From assembly GCF_003316845.1 (NCBI RefSeq), contig NZ_QMIK01000001.1, positions 124,001-188,000 of the forward strand: DNA of 64,000 bases, written 5' to 3'. The notes below the pieces were generated by a model that did not search any database, had not been told where the DNA came from, and worked only from the letters and a program-made list of their open reading frames with translations. How positions within the stretch are numbered: position 1 is the stretch's first letter; each line of letters begins with the position of its first letter. A program made the position numbers and the translations under genes. Positions 23,446 to 32,138 of this stretch are shown here, piece after piece. This DNA is from Cognataquiflexum aquatile (GTDB lineage: Bacteria > Bacteroidota > Bacteroidia > Cytophagales > Cyclobacteriaceae).

Positions 23446-24825
23446 TTGAATTTTAGTGATTTTAATTTTGAATCAAGCCTGAATGAAGGACTTGATGCCA
23501 TGGGTTTTGATAAACCCACTCCAATACAAGAATTTGCCATTCCGGTAATCCAACAAGGCAAGGACCTGATCGCTTGTGCCCAGACCGGAACCGGAAAAAC
23601 TGCCGCATTTATTCTTCCGATTCTTAACAAAATGGCCAAAGAAGGTCAGACCGGACTGAATACCCTGATCCTGGCACCTACAAGGGAATTGGCAATACAG
23701 ATTGACCAACAGATCCAAGGATTTGCTTATTTCTTGGGTATAAGTTCAATACCCGTCTATGGCGGTGGCGACGGCATTGCATGGGAACAGCAGAAAAAAG
23801 CCATGGAAGTAGGCGCCGAAATCATCGTGGCTACTCCCGGAAGGCTGATAGCCTTATTGGCCGGCGGCAAAATCAATTTTGACAAATTGGAGCACCTCAT
23901 CATGGATGAAGCGGACAGGATGCTCGATATGGGTTTTTCTGAAGATATTCTTAAAATCGTCAATTACCTTCCAAAAAACAGGCAGACGATTCTTTTTTCT
24001 GCAACCATGCCTCCGAAGATCAGGCAGTTTTCCAAACAGCTTCTCAATAACCCTGAGGAAATAAGTCTTGCAATCGGTAAGACAGCAGCCAATGTCACGC
24101 AAGGCGTATATTTGGTCTATGAAACCCAAAAGGAAGCTTTGGTGAGACATATCCTTTCCAAAAAGGATTATGAAGCAGTGATCATTTTTGCTTCTACCAA
24201 AGAAAAGGTAAAAAACCTGTATAAGTTGTTGAAAAAAGATTTTGATATTGAGGCTTTTCACTCTGATTTAGAACAAGTTGAAAGGGAAATCATCATGTCA
24301 AGATTTAAAAATAAATCCCTTAAAATTCTGATCGGAACCGACATCATTTCCCGCGGGATTGATGTGGTGGGAATCGAGTTGGTCATCAACTACGATACTC
24401 CAAATGATCCTGAAGACTATGTCCACAGGGTAGGACGTACCGCAAGGGCCGACAGCAACGGGGAAGCCATCACTTTTGTAAGTGACAAGGACCAATACAA
24501 ACTCTCCAGAATCGAGCAGATGATTGGGATGGAAATTGAAAAGTTTCCACTTCCTGAAGGATTTCAGTCAGGGCCTGATTATAAAAGCAAGAGCCATCAT
24601 TCGGAAAGAACGGGGGATTTCAAGGGAAAGAAAAGTTTCTCCAAGAATTCTAAAAAGAAGAAAAACTTCAAGCCAAGGGACAACCAAAACGCTACAGTCA
24701 AAGAATCCGGTCAGGCAAAACCTGCAGAATCAGTACAAACCCCAAGACCTCCAAGAGAGAAGCCTGCAGAAGCTAACAAAGACAAGAATACCCCATTTGG
24801 GAAAAGAACCAATGTGATTGAATAA
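23446..24825 (+). CDS. DEAD-box RNA helicase
   Basis: A 459-residue ATP-dependent RNA helicase. Q-motif F-D-K-P-T-P-I-Q, Walker A A-Q-T-G-T-G-K-T (~44-51), P-T-R-E-L-A, D-E-A-D, S-A-T, and C-terminal motifs including R-G-I-D and H-R-V-G-R-T-A-R are all present. After the core (~370) comes a low-complexity basic tail rich in Lys, Ser and Pro, presumably RNA-binding. No ATG fits: the start is TTG, either 23446 (M-N-F-S-D-F, used here, matching family N-termini) or 23440. Likely in ribosome assembly or cold-adapted RNA remodelling, as for RhlE-type enzymes. A strong terminator follows. Confidence 0.93.
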   Translation: MNFSDFNFESSLNEGLDAMGFDKPTPIQEFAIPVIQQGKDLIACAQTGTGKTAAFILPILNKMAKEGQTGLNTLILAPTRELAIQIDQQIQGFAYFLGISSIPVYGGGDGIAWEQQKKAMEVGAEIIVATPGRLIALLAGGKINFDKLEHLIMDEADRMLDMGFSEDILKIVNYLPKNRQTILFSATMPPKIRQFSKQLLNNPEEISLAIGKTAANVTQGVYLVYETQKEALVRHILSKKDYEAVIIFASTKEKVKNLYKLLKKDFDIEAFHSDLEQVEREIIMSRFKNKSLKILIGTDIISRGIDVVGIELVINYDTPNDPEDYVHRVGRTARADSNGEAITFVSDKDQYKLSRIEQMIGMEIEKFPLPEGFQSGPDYKSKSHHSERTGDFKGKKSFSKNSKKKKNFKPRDNQNATVKESGQAKPAESVQTPRPPREKPAEANKDKNTPFGKRTNVIE

Positions 24826-24846
24826 GATTTGATCTTATGGTTTACA

Positions 24847-24880
24847 AAAAATGGGCGGTAATTTTACCGCCCATTTTTTT
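24847..24880 (+). terminator. Rho-independent terminator after the helicase gene
   Basis: An eleven-base-pair stem ATGGGCGGTAA/TTACCGCCCAT (24851-24873) with A residues before and a T run after it. The symmetrical flanks may let it work in both directions, also ending nothing obvious from the right. Confidence 0.88.
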
Positions 24881-24982
24881 TATTAGAATGTAATGAGTCT
24901 TTGGTTTGCCAGGAGGTCGATTTTACTAATGTTTTCGAGTCCTCAATGCCACTAAAATCAAACAGGATCTTTATCCCCATCT

Positions 24983-25726
24983 TTAATTAATTGATTTTTC
25001 CTTGTCTTTTTTCAATCCAAAAGAATAATAAATCCCCAACCTATTCGTCTGAGTTCTCCTCATATAGTTATACTCCTGACCGTAAAGTGTGTACCCATTG
25101 CTGATAGAGCGATTCATATTGGCACTGCGGATGAATGTCAGCCCAATCCGCTTGTACTCCACCGATATGCCATATTGGTAATTCATATAGAAGGACTTAG
25201 GAATGGTCTCCGCCGCATTCAGTGCATCGATGACTTCCTGCGTCCAGTCTAATCCCTGAGGTTCAAGTTCCAACTTCCTGAAATCCTGAATGGCAAATAC
25301 CGGTGAAGCATTTAAGTCCAAATAAACCTTTAACTTCTCTAATCCAATTATCCGATAACTTAATCCTATCGGAACTTCAATGTTCCGCATAACAGTGCCC
25401 CATCCTTTTCCCATCGATGGAAAATAGTCCGGCCAGGTCTCTGAAGTATATTCGACTGCGAATGCGATGCTAGATACATAGTACTGAACTCCCAAATTAA
25501 ATAACCACTTATTTGAGATTGGATATTGGACACTGACGAAAGGCATTGGATAAGCAGTTGAAAAATTTGTTTGTTCATACCCAACAAGGGTATCCATCTG
25601 TATCTGAGAAGCACTCCACCTTCGCTCATCTACAAGACCGAAGCCCACCTTCAGGCTTTGTGAAAAAACTGCTTGACTGGCAAATAATACAAGGCAGGCA
25701 ATCCAAATGGGCTTTAACTTACCCAT
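24983..25726 (-). CDS. Outer-membrane beta-barrel-like protein, paralogue 1
   Basis: A 247-residue exported protein with a signal peptide (IWIACLVLFASQAVFSQ). The remainder alternates polar and hydrophobic residues and ends I-Y-Y-S-F-G-L-K-K, as in small outer-membrane barrels. It is a paralogue of the gene immediately upstream (25727-26431). The stretch A-L-N-A-A-E-T-I-P-K-S-F-Y-M-N-Y-Q-Y-G is identical in the two, and S-I-S-N-G-Y-T-L is shared further on, although the underlying DNA differs at about 18 of 80 positions. That means protein-level conservation rather than a recent copy. Third gene of an operon; there is no gap before it. Function unknown. Confidence 0.75.
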   Translation of the reverse strand: MGKLKPIWIACLVLFASQAVFSQSLKVGFGLVDERRWSASQIQMDTLVGYEQTNFSTAYPMPFVSVQYPISNKWLFNLGVQYYVSSIAFAVEYTSETWPDYFPSMGKGWGTVMRNIEVPIGLSYRIIGLEKLKVYLDLNASPVFAIQDFRKLELEPQGLDWTQEVIDALNAAETIPKSFYMNYQYGISVEYKRIGLTFIRSANMNRSISNGYTLYGQEYNYMRRTQTNRLGIYYSFGLKKDKEKSIN

Positions 25727-26431
25727 CTATTCCTTTTCTTTTTTTAGCCAAATAGAGTAATACAAACCGATTCTCGTAGAAGATATTCGCCTGTCGAACG
25801 GATAGGTAGTTCCATTAAGTGTATATCCATTGCTAATTGATCTGCTGAGATTGGCACTTTGAAATAGACTAAATTCCAACCTTCCATAGGATAATGCTAA
25901 TCCATATTGATAATTCATGTAAAAGGATTTTGGGATAGTCTCTGCTGCATTTAAAGCATCAACTACCTCCTGAGACCAGTCAGGGCCCTCTGGAACCTCA
26001 GTCATTTGAAGAGACCTAGACACAGACCAAACCGGTACCAAACCACCTCTTAGTTTAAAATTAAATTTTTCTTTTTTGAAAAGGACGTAACTTACTTCAA
26101 TAGGAAATTCAAAATTGTTATTTCTTACGGTCCGTATTTTGGTAGAAATAGGTAAGGGAACTTGAACAAACAAGGCAATATTATTATAAGTGTTTTGTAG
26201 CCCTATATTCGCTTTGAACTTTGGTGAGAAAGAATAGGCATAGCCAACGTAAAATGACTCAATTGAAGTAGGGAATTTATTTTCTTCCGAAATAATTAGG
26301 CCATCCTGAGTAGTTATTTCAGAATTGCTTAACATTTGCTCATTTACAATACCAACTCCCACTCTAAATTCCTGGGAATAGCATACCACCGGAATGCTTA
26401 GAAATATTCCTATTAATAGTTGCTTAATCAT
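25727..26431 (-). CDS. Outer-membrane beta-barrel-like protein, paralogue 2
   Basis: A 234-residue protein with signal peptide (LLIGIFLSIPVVCYSQ) and a predicted small barrel: repeated amphipathic strands and an I-G-L-Y-Y-S-I-W-L end. It shares with paralogue 1 the F-x-V-G-x-G-x-V-x-E/D start of the mature part, the D-W-S/T-Q-E-V segment with the following conserved block, and the S-A-N-x-x-R-S-I-S-N-G-Y-T-L region. Its start overlaps the stop of the lipoprotein gene upstream by eight bases. The three genes are almost certainly one transcript. No characterised family is recognised. Confidence 0.75.
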   Translation of the reverse strand: MIKQLLIGIFLSIPVVCYSQEFRVGVGIVNEQMLSNSEITTQDGLIISEENKFPTSIESFYVGYAYSFSPKFKANIGLQNTYNNIALFVQVPLPISTKIRTVRNNNFEFPIEVSYVLFKKEKFNFKLRGGLVPVWSVSRSLQMTEVPEGPDWSQEVVDALNAAETIPKSFYMNYQYGLALSYGRLEFSLFQSANLSRSISNGYTLNGTTYPFDRRISSTRIGLYYSIWLKKEKE

Positions 26432-27746
26432 CTAGTCGGAGTCCAAATAAAATACTTGAAGAGGAATGAATCTTGAAATCATTTAATGCTGCTTTGGAAC
26501 AATATTCTACAACAGCAGTCCCAAGATCAACATCATTTAGATTAATTGTTGATGAAAATTGAAAATTGTTCGTACCGCCTAGGCCATTTGGGGTACTCAT
26601 CCCTGTCGTTACAGTCCTTGTTCCACCTCCATCAAATTCAAACCAACGAATTGTAAAAATCTCTCCATAATTAGATTTTTCCCAATGGAACAATTCAATA
26701 TCAGTTTCAACCCATGCAGCATGGCACTGGAAAATGCTACAATTCTTCCATCTGTTTCGAGCAACAATTGGGACATTTTTCCTTATTTGTTGGAGATTAG
26801 CATTACTTGATCCTGTAAAAACTATAAAGTAGACTTCAGGTTCTCCATCCTGCCATCTTTCGGCTCTAAGTAACTCTTCAAACGTTGCAAATCTAACTTG
26901 ATTCACATGATCTGACTTGTTATTTAAATCTCGATCACAACCTGTGGTTCCACCACCCCCGCCAACAGGAGGATTACCAATTAAACCCCCTCCACCGCAG
27001 AAATAATCAGTATAGAAATAAAAATCATTTGTGCCATCGCTGAAGTACGGAGTTGCACTTTGAATACATGCATCATAAGTTGCTATTCTTGCGGAAGGAT
27101 TTTTTGGTACTTTGACCAACCGCTCATTTTGGCTTACTACCAAAACAGGCTGATCGGGAATATTTCTAATATCCCATTCCGAAACATTGCCATCACTCAA
27201 AATCATAGGAACAAATGGATTATCCTCAAGATCCTGACTTGGAGAAATATACAAAATAGGAATGTCCCCATCGATTTCATCGAAATCGATAAGTTGTTCA
27301 TCATTTCCTCTTAAAGCAACCTGCATCAGTGGATCAAACTCCAAATTGGATTCTTGTGACCGAAAGTTGGATTGGCTACCGAAGAGTGCCTCTTCAAAAG
27401 TAACTGACTTTGAGTTCGGACCTCCCAAGGATTGGCTTTTTGTGGTGAAATACAGGAAATTCAAATCACCATCAAACTGGTCTTGAATGTTTTGAGAAAC
27501 GAATTTCCGCAAAGACTCATTTTTTAATCCTTGAGACAAAGCCGCTGCAAAAGTCAAACCGGGATCATTAGGATCCAAACCGGATTTTTTAGCCTGAGCC
27601 TCCAAAGCTATTTGGTTATCAGGAGTTGACTCAAAATCGCTGCATGAAAAAAGCAGCAATCCTGAAATGAGGACAGGGAAAAGTTTTTTCCCTCTTCTTA
27701 CAAAATTCCATTTTACTTGAATGGTTGGGGGGGTAAGTGTTTTCAT
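26424..27746 (-). CDS. Hypothetical lipoprotein, first gene of an envelope operon
   Basis: A 440-residue protein starting at ATG 27746 (M-K-T-L-T-P-P-T). Its long basic n-region ends in a lipobox-like L-L-L-F-S-C-S near residue 35, so it is probably a lipoprotein. Features: N-terminal helical part (Q-A-K-K-S-G-L-D-P-N-D-P-G-L), a Gly-rich, Cys-containing linker around 285 (F-C-G-G-G-G-L-I-G-N-P-P-V-G-G-G-G-G), and a C-terminal domain with several Cys (N-C-S-I-F-Q-C-H and V-E-Y-C-S). I recognise no family. It precedes and overlaps two paralogous barrel proteins, which suggests a surface complex. An earlier in-frame ATG (27812) adds no signal-like sequence. Confidence 0.7.
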   Translation of the reverse strand: MKTLTPPTIQVKWNFVRRGKKLFPVLISGLLLFSCSDFESTPDNQIALEAQAKKSGLDPNDPGLTFAAALSQGLKNESLRKFVSQNIQDQFDGDLNFLYFTTKSQSLGGPNSKSVTFEEALFGSQSNFRSQESNLEFDPLMQVALRGNDEQLIDFDEIDGDIPILYISPSQDLEDNPFVPMILSDGNVSEWDIRNIPDQPVLVVSQNERLVKVPKNPSARIATYDACIQSATPYFSDGTNDFYFYTDYFCGGGGLIGNPPVGGGGGTTGCDRDLNNKSDHVNQVRFATFEELLRAERWQDGEPEVYFIVFTGSSNANLQQIRKNVPIVARNRWKNCSIFQCHAAWVETDIELFHWEKSNYGEIFTIRWFEFDGGGTRTVTTGMSTPNGLGGTNNFQFSSTINLNDVDLGTAVVEYCSKAALNDFKIHSSSSILFGLRLDD

Positions 27747-27942
27747 AAAGTTTAAATTAGATGTTATTAAAGAATTAATTAAAATTAAAAAACTTAATTG
27801 AAAACGTACCAATCTTTAATCATAAAATAAAACAATATTAGTTATTAATAATATTGAGGTCAGTAATAAAGGAATACAATTTTGTTGAAAGCCATCATAC
27901 CATGATAGATATTTTGAAGGAATAATGAATCACCAAAAAAGT

Positions 27943-29169
27943 TTATTTAGGCAAACTCTCCAAAACCATCCTTACCAATTCTGCTTTTTCTTTGTCTTTG
28001 ATCCATCTCGCCACGATCACCAAGTCATTTTCCTCGTCCACATAGACCATGTTGGTACCTGCACCCAAATGGAAAAAAGCTGATTCAGGGGCTGCGGGAA
28101 TCTCTTTTCGGTCCGTATTCAAGAAATAATTCATAAAACCATAATTGGGTTGGACAGAAGTTGGCGTTCTGGACTTTTTGATCCAATCCTCCGAAATCAC
28201 CTGAACGCCGTTCCAGTTTCCCTTTCTTAAAGTGAGGTATCCAAACCTTGCCTGATCATAGGCATTGATAAACATGCCCCCGCCCCAATGCGACCCGCCG
28301 CTGACAGACTGCATGATCTGCCCATCAAGGATGATAAAGGAATTCTCGTAACCCGTCCATCTCCAAGTCGGACTTGCCCCGATTTTGTCCATCAGATTTT
28401 CCTTCAAAACCACCGGAAGTGGCTTTCTCCACACATTGAGTATTGCCAATGCGAGGACATTCACTCTGGTGTCATTGTATTTGTAAACTGTCCCCGGTTC
28501 ATTTCTTGGCCTGTTTAGCCACTCAGATGAATTGCCCTGCGGTCGGTCCGCCCAATCTGGTTTGCCCCATAGTGAACCTTCCCAATCGGAAGTCTGACGC
28601 AGCAAATGCTCCCATGTAATCTTACGGTTATGCGGTCCTTCAAAAAGATCAAAAACGTCCTCTTCATTTAGATGATCCGCTTTGTTCATCAGAGATTTGT
28701 ATGGTTCATAAGGAATGATTGGCCCTACATAAGGATAAACAAGGTCCTTTTCACTTTTGATCAGACCTTTGTCGACCGCCATACCCACTGTGGAAGAGAG
28801 GATACTTTTGGCCACACTGAAAGTCAGGTCAACCCTGTCAGGTTCTCCCCATTGCCCAATGATATAGCCTTTATAAATAATCAAGCCGTTTGCAGCGCCC
28901 CGTTCTTTCATTGGTCCAACAGGGAATCCAAAAGGCTCCCTTCCAAAGGCGCTTTGATAGTGGGCCATCTTTAGGTTGGGGTCAGCCTCACTTTCTGTAG
29001 CAATGGCAAAGTCTATTGCTTGCTGAAGTTTGGCTGCATCCACCTTCATTTCTGCAGGCTTTTTCTGTTGCCAGTCCCCAAGAGAAGGGAAATAAGCTTT
29101 CTGTCCAAAGGAGGTAAAAGGGATCAAAAAAACGGTCAGGGCAAAGCATACCTTGGATATCTTTCTCAT
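27943..29169 (-). CDS. Serine hydrolase, beta-lactamase/PBP4* family
   Basis: A 408-residue exported enzyme beginning at ATG 29169 (M-R-K-I-S-K) with a signal peptide ending S-F-G-Q. It has the class C beta-lactamase-like fold: active-site S-x-x-K is S-V-A-K-S (~145), the second motif Y-x-N is Y-N-D near Y-K-Y-N-D-T-R-V-N, and the third-motif region is around H-L-G-A-G-T-N. In Bacteroidota these are mostly esterases or peptidases in the periplasm and not antibiotic-resistance enzymes. Single gene facing away from the FAD-oxidoreductase gene. Confidence 0.9.
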   Translation of the reverse strand: MRKISKVCFALTVFLIPFTSFGQKAYFPSLGDWQQKKPAEMKVDAAKLQQAIDFAIATESEADPNLKMAHYQSAFGREPFGFPVGPMKERGAANGLIIYKGYIIGQWGEPDRVDLTFSVAKSILSSTVGMAVDKGLIKSEKDLVYPYVGPIIPYEPYKSLMNKADHLNEEDVFDLFEGPHNRKITWEHLLRQTSDWEGSLWGKPDWADRPQGNSSEWLNRPRNEPGTVYKYNDTRVNVLALAILNVWRKPLPVVLKENLMDKIGASPTWRWTGYENSFIILDGQIMQSVSGGSHWGGGMFINAYDQARFGYLTLRKGNWNGVQVISEDWIKKSRTPTSVQPNYGFMNYFLNTDRKEIPAAPESAFFHLGAGTNMVYVDEENDLVIVARWIKDKEKAELVRMVLESLPK

Positions 29170-29269
29170 AATATTTTTTTTCGAATGTATCGGCAAATGC
29201 GTGTTCATGGAAATCATATTACAGGATTAGCCCTTTTAACATTTAAAAGGTTGGTAATAATGCGTTAAA

Positions 29270-29301
29270 TTGTAGCGTAAAACAATTGTGACAGATATTT
29301 G
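29270..29301 (+). promoter_or_regulatory. Candidate promoter of the oxidoreductase pair
   Basis: TTG at 29270-29272 and GATATTTG at 29294-29301 fit the Bacteroidota -33 TTG / -7 TAnnTTTG pattern with one mismatch and a 21-base spacer. The downstream ATG is at 29323. Confidence 0.4.
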
Positions 29302-29322
29302 TCTTACTTAAAATTGTCTGAA

Positions 29323-30573
29323 ATGGATCATCAAAAAATTTATATAATCGGAGCCGGGATTTCCGGACTGATAGCAGCCTATGAACTTGAAAGGGCGGGA
29401 TATAGTCCCGAAATTCTGGAAGCTTCAGACGGAGTTGGAGGACGGGTCCGGACAGACATGGAAAATGGATTTCGCTTGGATAGGGGATTTCAGGTATTGT
29501 TGACAGCTTATCCTGAAGCCAAAAGATACCTTGATTATGAAAAGTTAGGCCTCAAAATGTTTGATCCGGGAGCAATGGTTTTCAAACCGGGTGACTTTTT
29601 TGCTATCCATGATCCTTTGAGAAATCCCATGAGGCTATTTGGGATGGCATTTTCGAAAGTCGGAACGTTCAAGGATAAATTTAAAATTCTGAGTCTAACC
29701 AATTCTTTGAAAAAGAAAACCGAAGAGGAGATTTTTGCCGAACCATCCATTCCCACCATTGATTTCTTGAGGAATTATGGCTTTTCAGAAACCATCCTTG
29801 ACAATTTCTTTAAACCTTTTTTCAAAGGGATATTTTTGGAAAATGGTCTACAGACTTCTTCAAGGATGTTCAATTTTGTCTTCAAAATGTTTTCAATCGG
29901 CTATGCTGCCTTACCTGAAAAGGGCATGCAGGAAATTCCCAATCAGTTGAAAAGCAAGCTCCAAAAGACTGTTTTCCGTTTCAATTCTCCTGTCGAAAGG
30001 GTAGAAGGAAATAGAATAATCCTGAAGGATGGCAACATATTGGAGGCTGACAAAATCATAATTGCGTCAAGGCCTGATAAAGTACTCCCACAGATGGCAG
30101 GTCAGGTCAAAGAATATAGAAAAGTTATCAACCTTTATTTTTCTTTGGAGAAATCATTCATTGCCCTTCCCATGATCGGATTGGTTCCTGATACCAAATA
30201 CCTTATCAATAATTTTGTTTTTATGACCGATGTATCGAAATCCTACAGCAGTTCGGGCAAAGCTTTGCTTTCGGTCACGGTGACTCAGGATTCCAAACCT
30301 GATGACCTTTTGATCAAAATGGTTGCCTTGGAGTTGGAAGCACTCACGGGCATCAAAGCCAACTTTTTTCAACATATCAAAACATACGAGATTCTTGATG
30401 CCCTTCCACAGGTTGATGACATGCAACACGACATTTCACCGACCAATACCAAGATTCAAGACAATGTGTATCTCGCAGGAGATTATTTACTCAACGGTTC
30501 CATTAATGCAGCCATGACAGCCGGGAGAAAGGCTGCGGAAGCGGTTATGTTAAGCCTTCAACCCACCCACTAA
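29323..30573 (+). CDS. FAD-dependent amine-oxidase-like oxidoreductase
   Basis: A 416-residue flavoprotein starting at ATG 29323 (M-D-H-Q-K-I). The N-terminal dinucleotide-binding motif I-G-A-G-I-S-G-L-I-A-A-Y-E-L is followed by E-A-S-D-G-V-G-G-R-V-R-T and, at the C-terminus, V-Y-L-A-G-D-Y-L-L-N-G-S-I-N-A-A-M-T-A-G as the FAD-closing motif. This is the amine oxidase/phytoene-desaturase/protoporphyrinogen-oxidase fold. The substrate is unknown. It is followed after one base by a TTG-started SDR gene, forming a two-gene unit. Confidence 0.9.
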   Translation: MDHQKIYIIGAGISGLIAAYELERAGYSPEILEASDGVGGRVRTDMENGFRLDRGFQVLLTAYPEAKRYLDYEKLGLKMFDPGAMVFKPGDFFAIHDPLRNPMRLFGMAFSKVGTFKDKFKILSLTNSLKKKTEEEIFAEPSIPTIDFLRNYGFSETILDNFFKPFFKGIFLENGLQTSSRMFNFVFKMFSIGYAALPEKGMQEIPNQLKSKLQKTVFRFNSPVERVEGNRIILKDGNILEADKIIIASRPDKVLPQMAGQVKEYRKVINLYFSLEKSFIALPMIGLVPDTKYLINNFVFMTDVSKSYSSSGKALLSVTVTQDSKPDDLLIKMVALELEALTGIKANFFQHIKTYEILDALPQVDDMQHDISPTNTKIQDNVYLAGDYLLNGSINAAMTAGRKAAEAVMLSLQPTH

Positions 30574-30574
30574 A

Positions 30575-31960
30575 TTGAAAAAGACCATAGCAATTGCAGG
30601 AGCAGGAGGATACATCGGACGGTGGTTTATCAACAAGTACAAAGGAAAATACAACATCGTCGCACTGAGTAGGCGGGAGGCCATCCAAAATCCTGATCCT
30701 GAAGTGGAATGGCGAAAAGTGGAACTGTTTTCAATCACTTCTACCATCGAAGCGTTGCATGGGGTAGATTATGCCATCTACCTGATACATTCCATGAGTG
30801 CTTTGACTCGGCTGGATCAGGGAAGTTTTGAAGATACAGACCTTTTGTTGGCGGATAATTTTTCGCGGGCAGCTGAGGCAAATAATATCAAACAGATCCT
30901 TTATCTCGGGGGAATTCTTCCCAAAGAAGTTGCGGAAGAAAAAATGTCTATTCACCTCAGAAGCAGGCTGGAAGTGGAAAAAACCTTGGGTGAAAGAGGT
31001 GTTCCGGTAACTGCCCTACGTGCCGGAGTCATTGTTGGCCCAGGAGGGTCTTCCTTTGAGATGGTTAGAAATCTGGTCAGAAAACTTCCCATTCTGATGT
31101 GTCCCAAATGGACCACTTCCCAAACGCAATCCATTTCTCTCCGGGATACATTGACGATCATGGATTCCTGCATTGGAAATGAAAATGTATTTGGAAAAGC
31201 CATTGAAATCGGAAGCCCTGAAATTTTATCCTACAAAGGAATGCTGGAAGAGACCGCAAGGGTGATGGGAAAGAAAAGGTTTATTTTCACAGTGCCGGTT
31301 TTTTCCGTGGGTTTTTCAAAGCTTTGGGTTTCCTATTTTGGAGAAACTCCTGCAAAATTGGTTTCTCCTTTGGTCGAAAGTCTGAAACATACTTTGACAG
31401 TATCTGAGGAGCTCAAATTCAGAGAAAAAGAAATCGATTACCTGACTTATGAGGAAAGCGTAAAGGAAGCTCTTGATCCCGCCAATAAACTCCCGGCACT
31501 TCCGAAGTTTAAAAATGACAGGGATGTAAAAAACACTGTCAGAAGTATCCAAAGGATGCCCAATACGCGCCATAAAAGTGCCTTGTGGGTTGCTAACAGG
31601 TATAAAAGATGGTTACCGACTTTTTTTAGGTTTTTGATTAATGCAAAAGAAAACAATAGGGGAGATATCGGTTTTTACCTTTTGAACGGCTCAAAACCAA
31701 TGTTGCAACTGACCCTTATTCCTGATAGGAGTGACATCAAGAGACAACTGTTTTACATCACAGGAGGATGGTTGGTCAAAAGATTTGACTATGGATGGCT
31801 GGAATTCAGGGAAGTACTCGGCGGAAAATACATGATCACGGCTATACATGAATTTGTACCCAGACTTCCGTGGTTTGTCTATCTCAATACCCAAGCCAAA
31901 ATCCACCTTTGGGTGATGAACCGGTTTAGAGAATACCTAGAGAAGTACAAGGGTAATTAA
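30575..31960 (+). CDS. NAD(P)-binding SDR with C-terminal DUF2867 domain
   Basis: A 461-residue protein, start TTG 30575, one base after the upstream stop. The N-terminal ~300 residues are an extended/atypical SDR domain of the NmrA/complex-I 39-kDa type: A-I-A-G-A-G-G-Y-I-G-R, L-S-R-R, I-Y-L-I-H-S-M, and L-R-A-G-V-I-V-G-P-G-G-S-S-F-E. The last ~140 residues match DUF2867, a domain often joined to such SDRs, ending H-E-F-V-P-R-L-P-W-F-V-Y-L. Role unknown; close pairing with the FAD oxidoreductase suggests successive steps on one membrane or pigment substrate. Confidence 0.88.
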   Translation: MKKTIAIAGAGGYIGRWFINKYKGKYNIVALSRREAIQNPDPEVEWRKVELFSITSTIEALHGVDYAIYLIHSMSALTRLDQGSFEDTDLLLADNFSRAAEANNIKQILYLGGILPKEVAEEKMSIHLRSRLEVEKTLGERGVPVTALRAGVIVGPGGSSFEMVRNLVRKLPILMCPKWTTSQTQSISLRDTLTIMDSCIGNENVFGKAIEIGSPEILSYKGMLEETARVMGKKRFIFTVPVFSVGFSKLWVSYFGETPAKLVSPLVESLKHTLTVSEELKFREKEIDYLTYEESVKEALDPANKLPALPKFKNDRDVKNTVRSIQRMPNTRHKSALWVANRYKRWLPTFFRFLINAKENNRGDIGFYLLNGSKPMLQLTLIPDRSDIKRQLFYITGGWLVKRFDYGWLEFREVLGGKYMITAIHEFVPRLPWFVYLNTQAKIHLWVMNRFREYLEKYKGN

Positions 31961-31966
31961 TTTCCG

Positions 31967-32028
31967 ATGGATATACGCTTCTTTGCCCATAACCCTGTAT
32001 TCTTTTTCAGTCGGGACGGAAGACGGAA
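31967..32028. repeat. Short interspersed sequence shared with 12874-12935
   Basis: ATGGATATACGCTTCTTTGC.. to GGAAGACGGAAGACC, second occurrence, starting six bases after the SDR gene's stop. Confidence 0.7.
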
Positions 32029-32138
32029 GACCCCCGCAGGGATGTTAATGAGATCGTACTCATGAAATAGAGTTAAAACGGAAATTCTATCTTCTGCCAT
32101 CAATGCGTTCGGACATTTAAAACATCAAAAAAAGGAGT

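Noticed and set aside
27943-29169. Antibiotic-resistance beta-lactamase
   Set aside because: It has the general serine-hydrolase motifs but not specific resistance-enzyme features, and such proteins are common housekeeping esterases or peptidases in this phylum.
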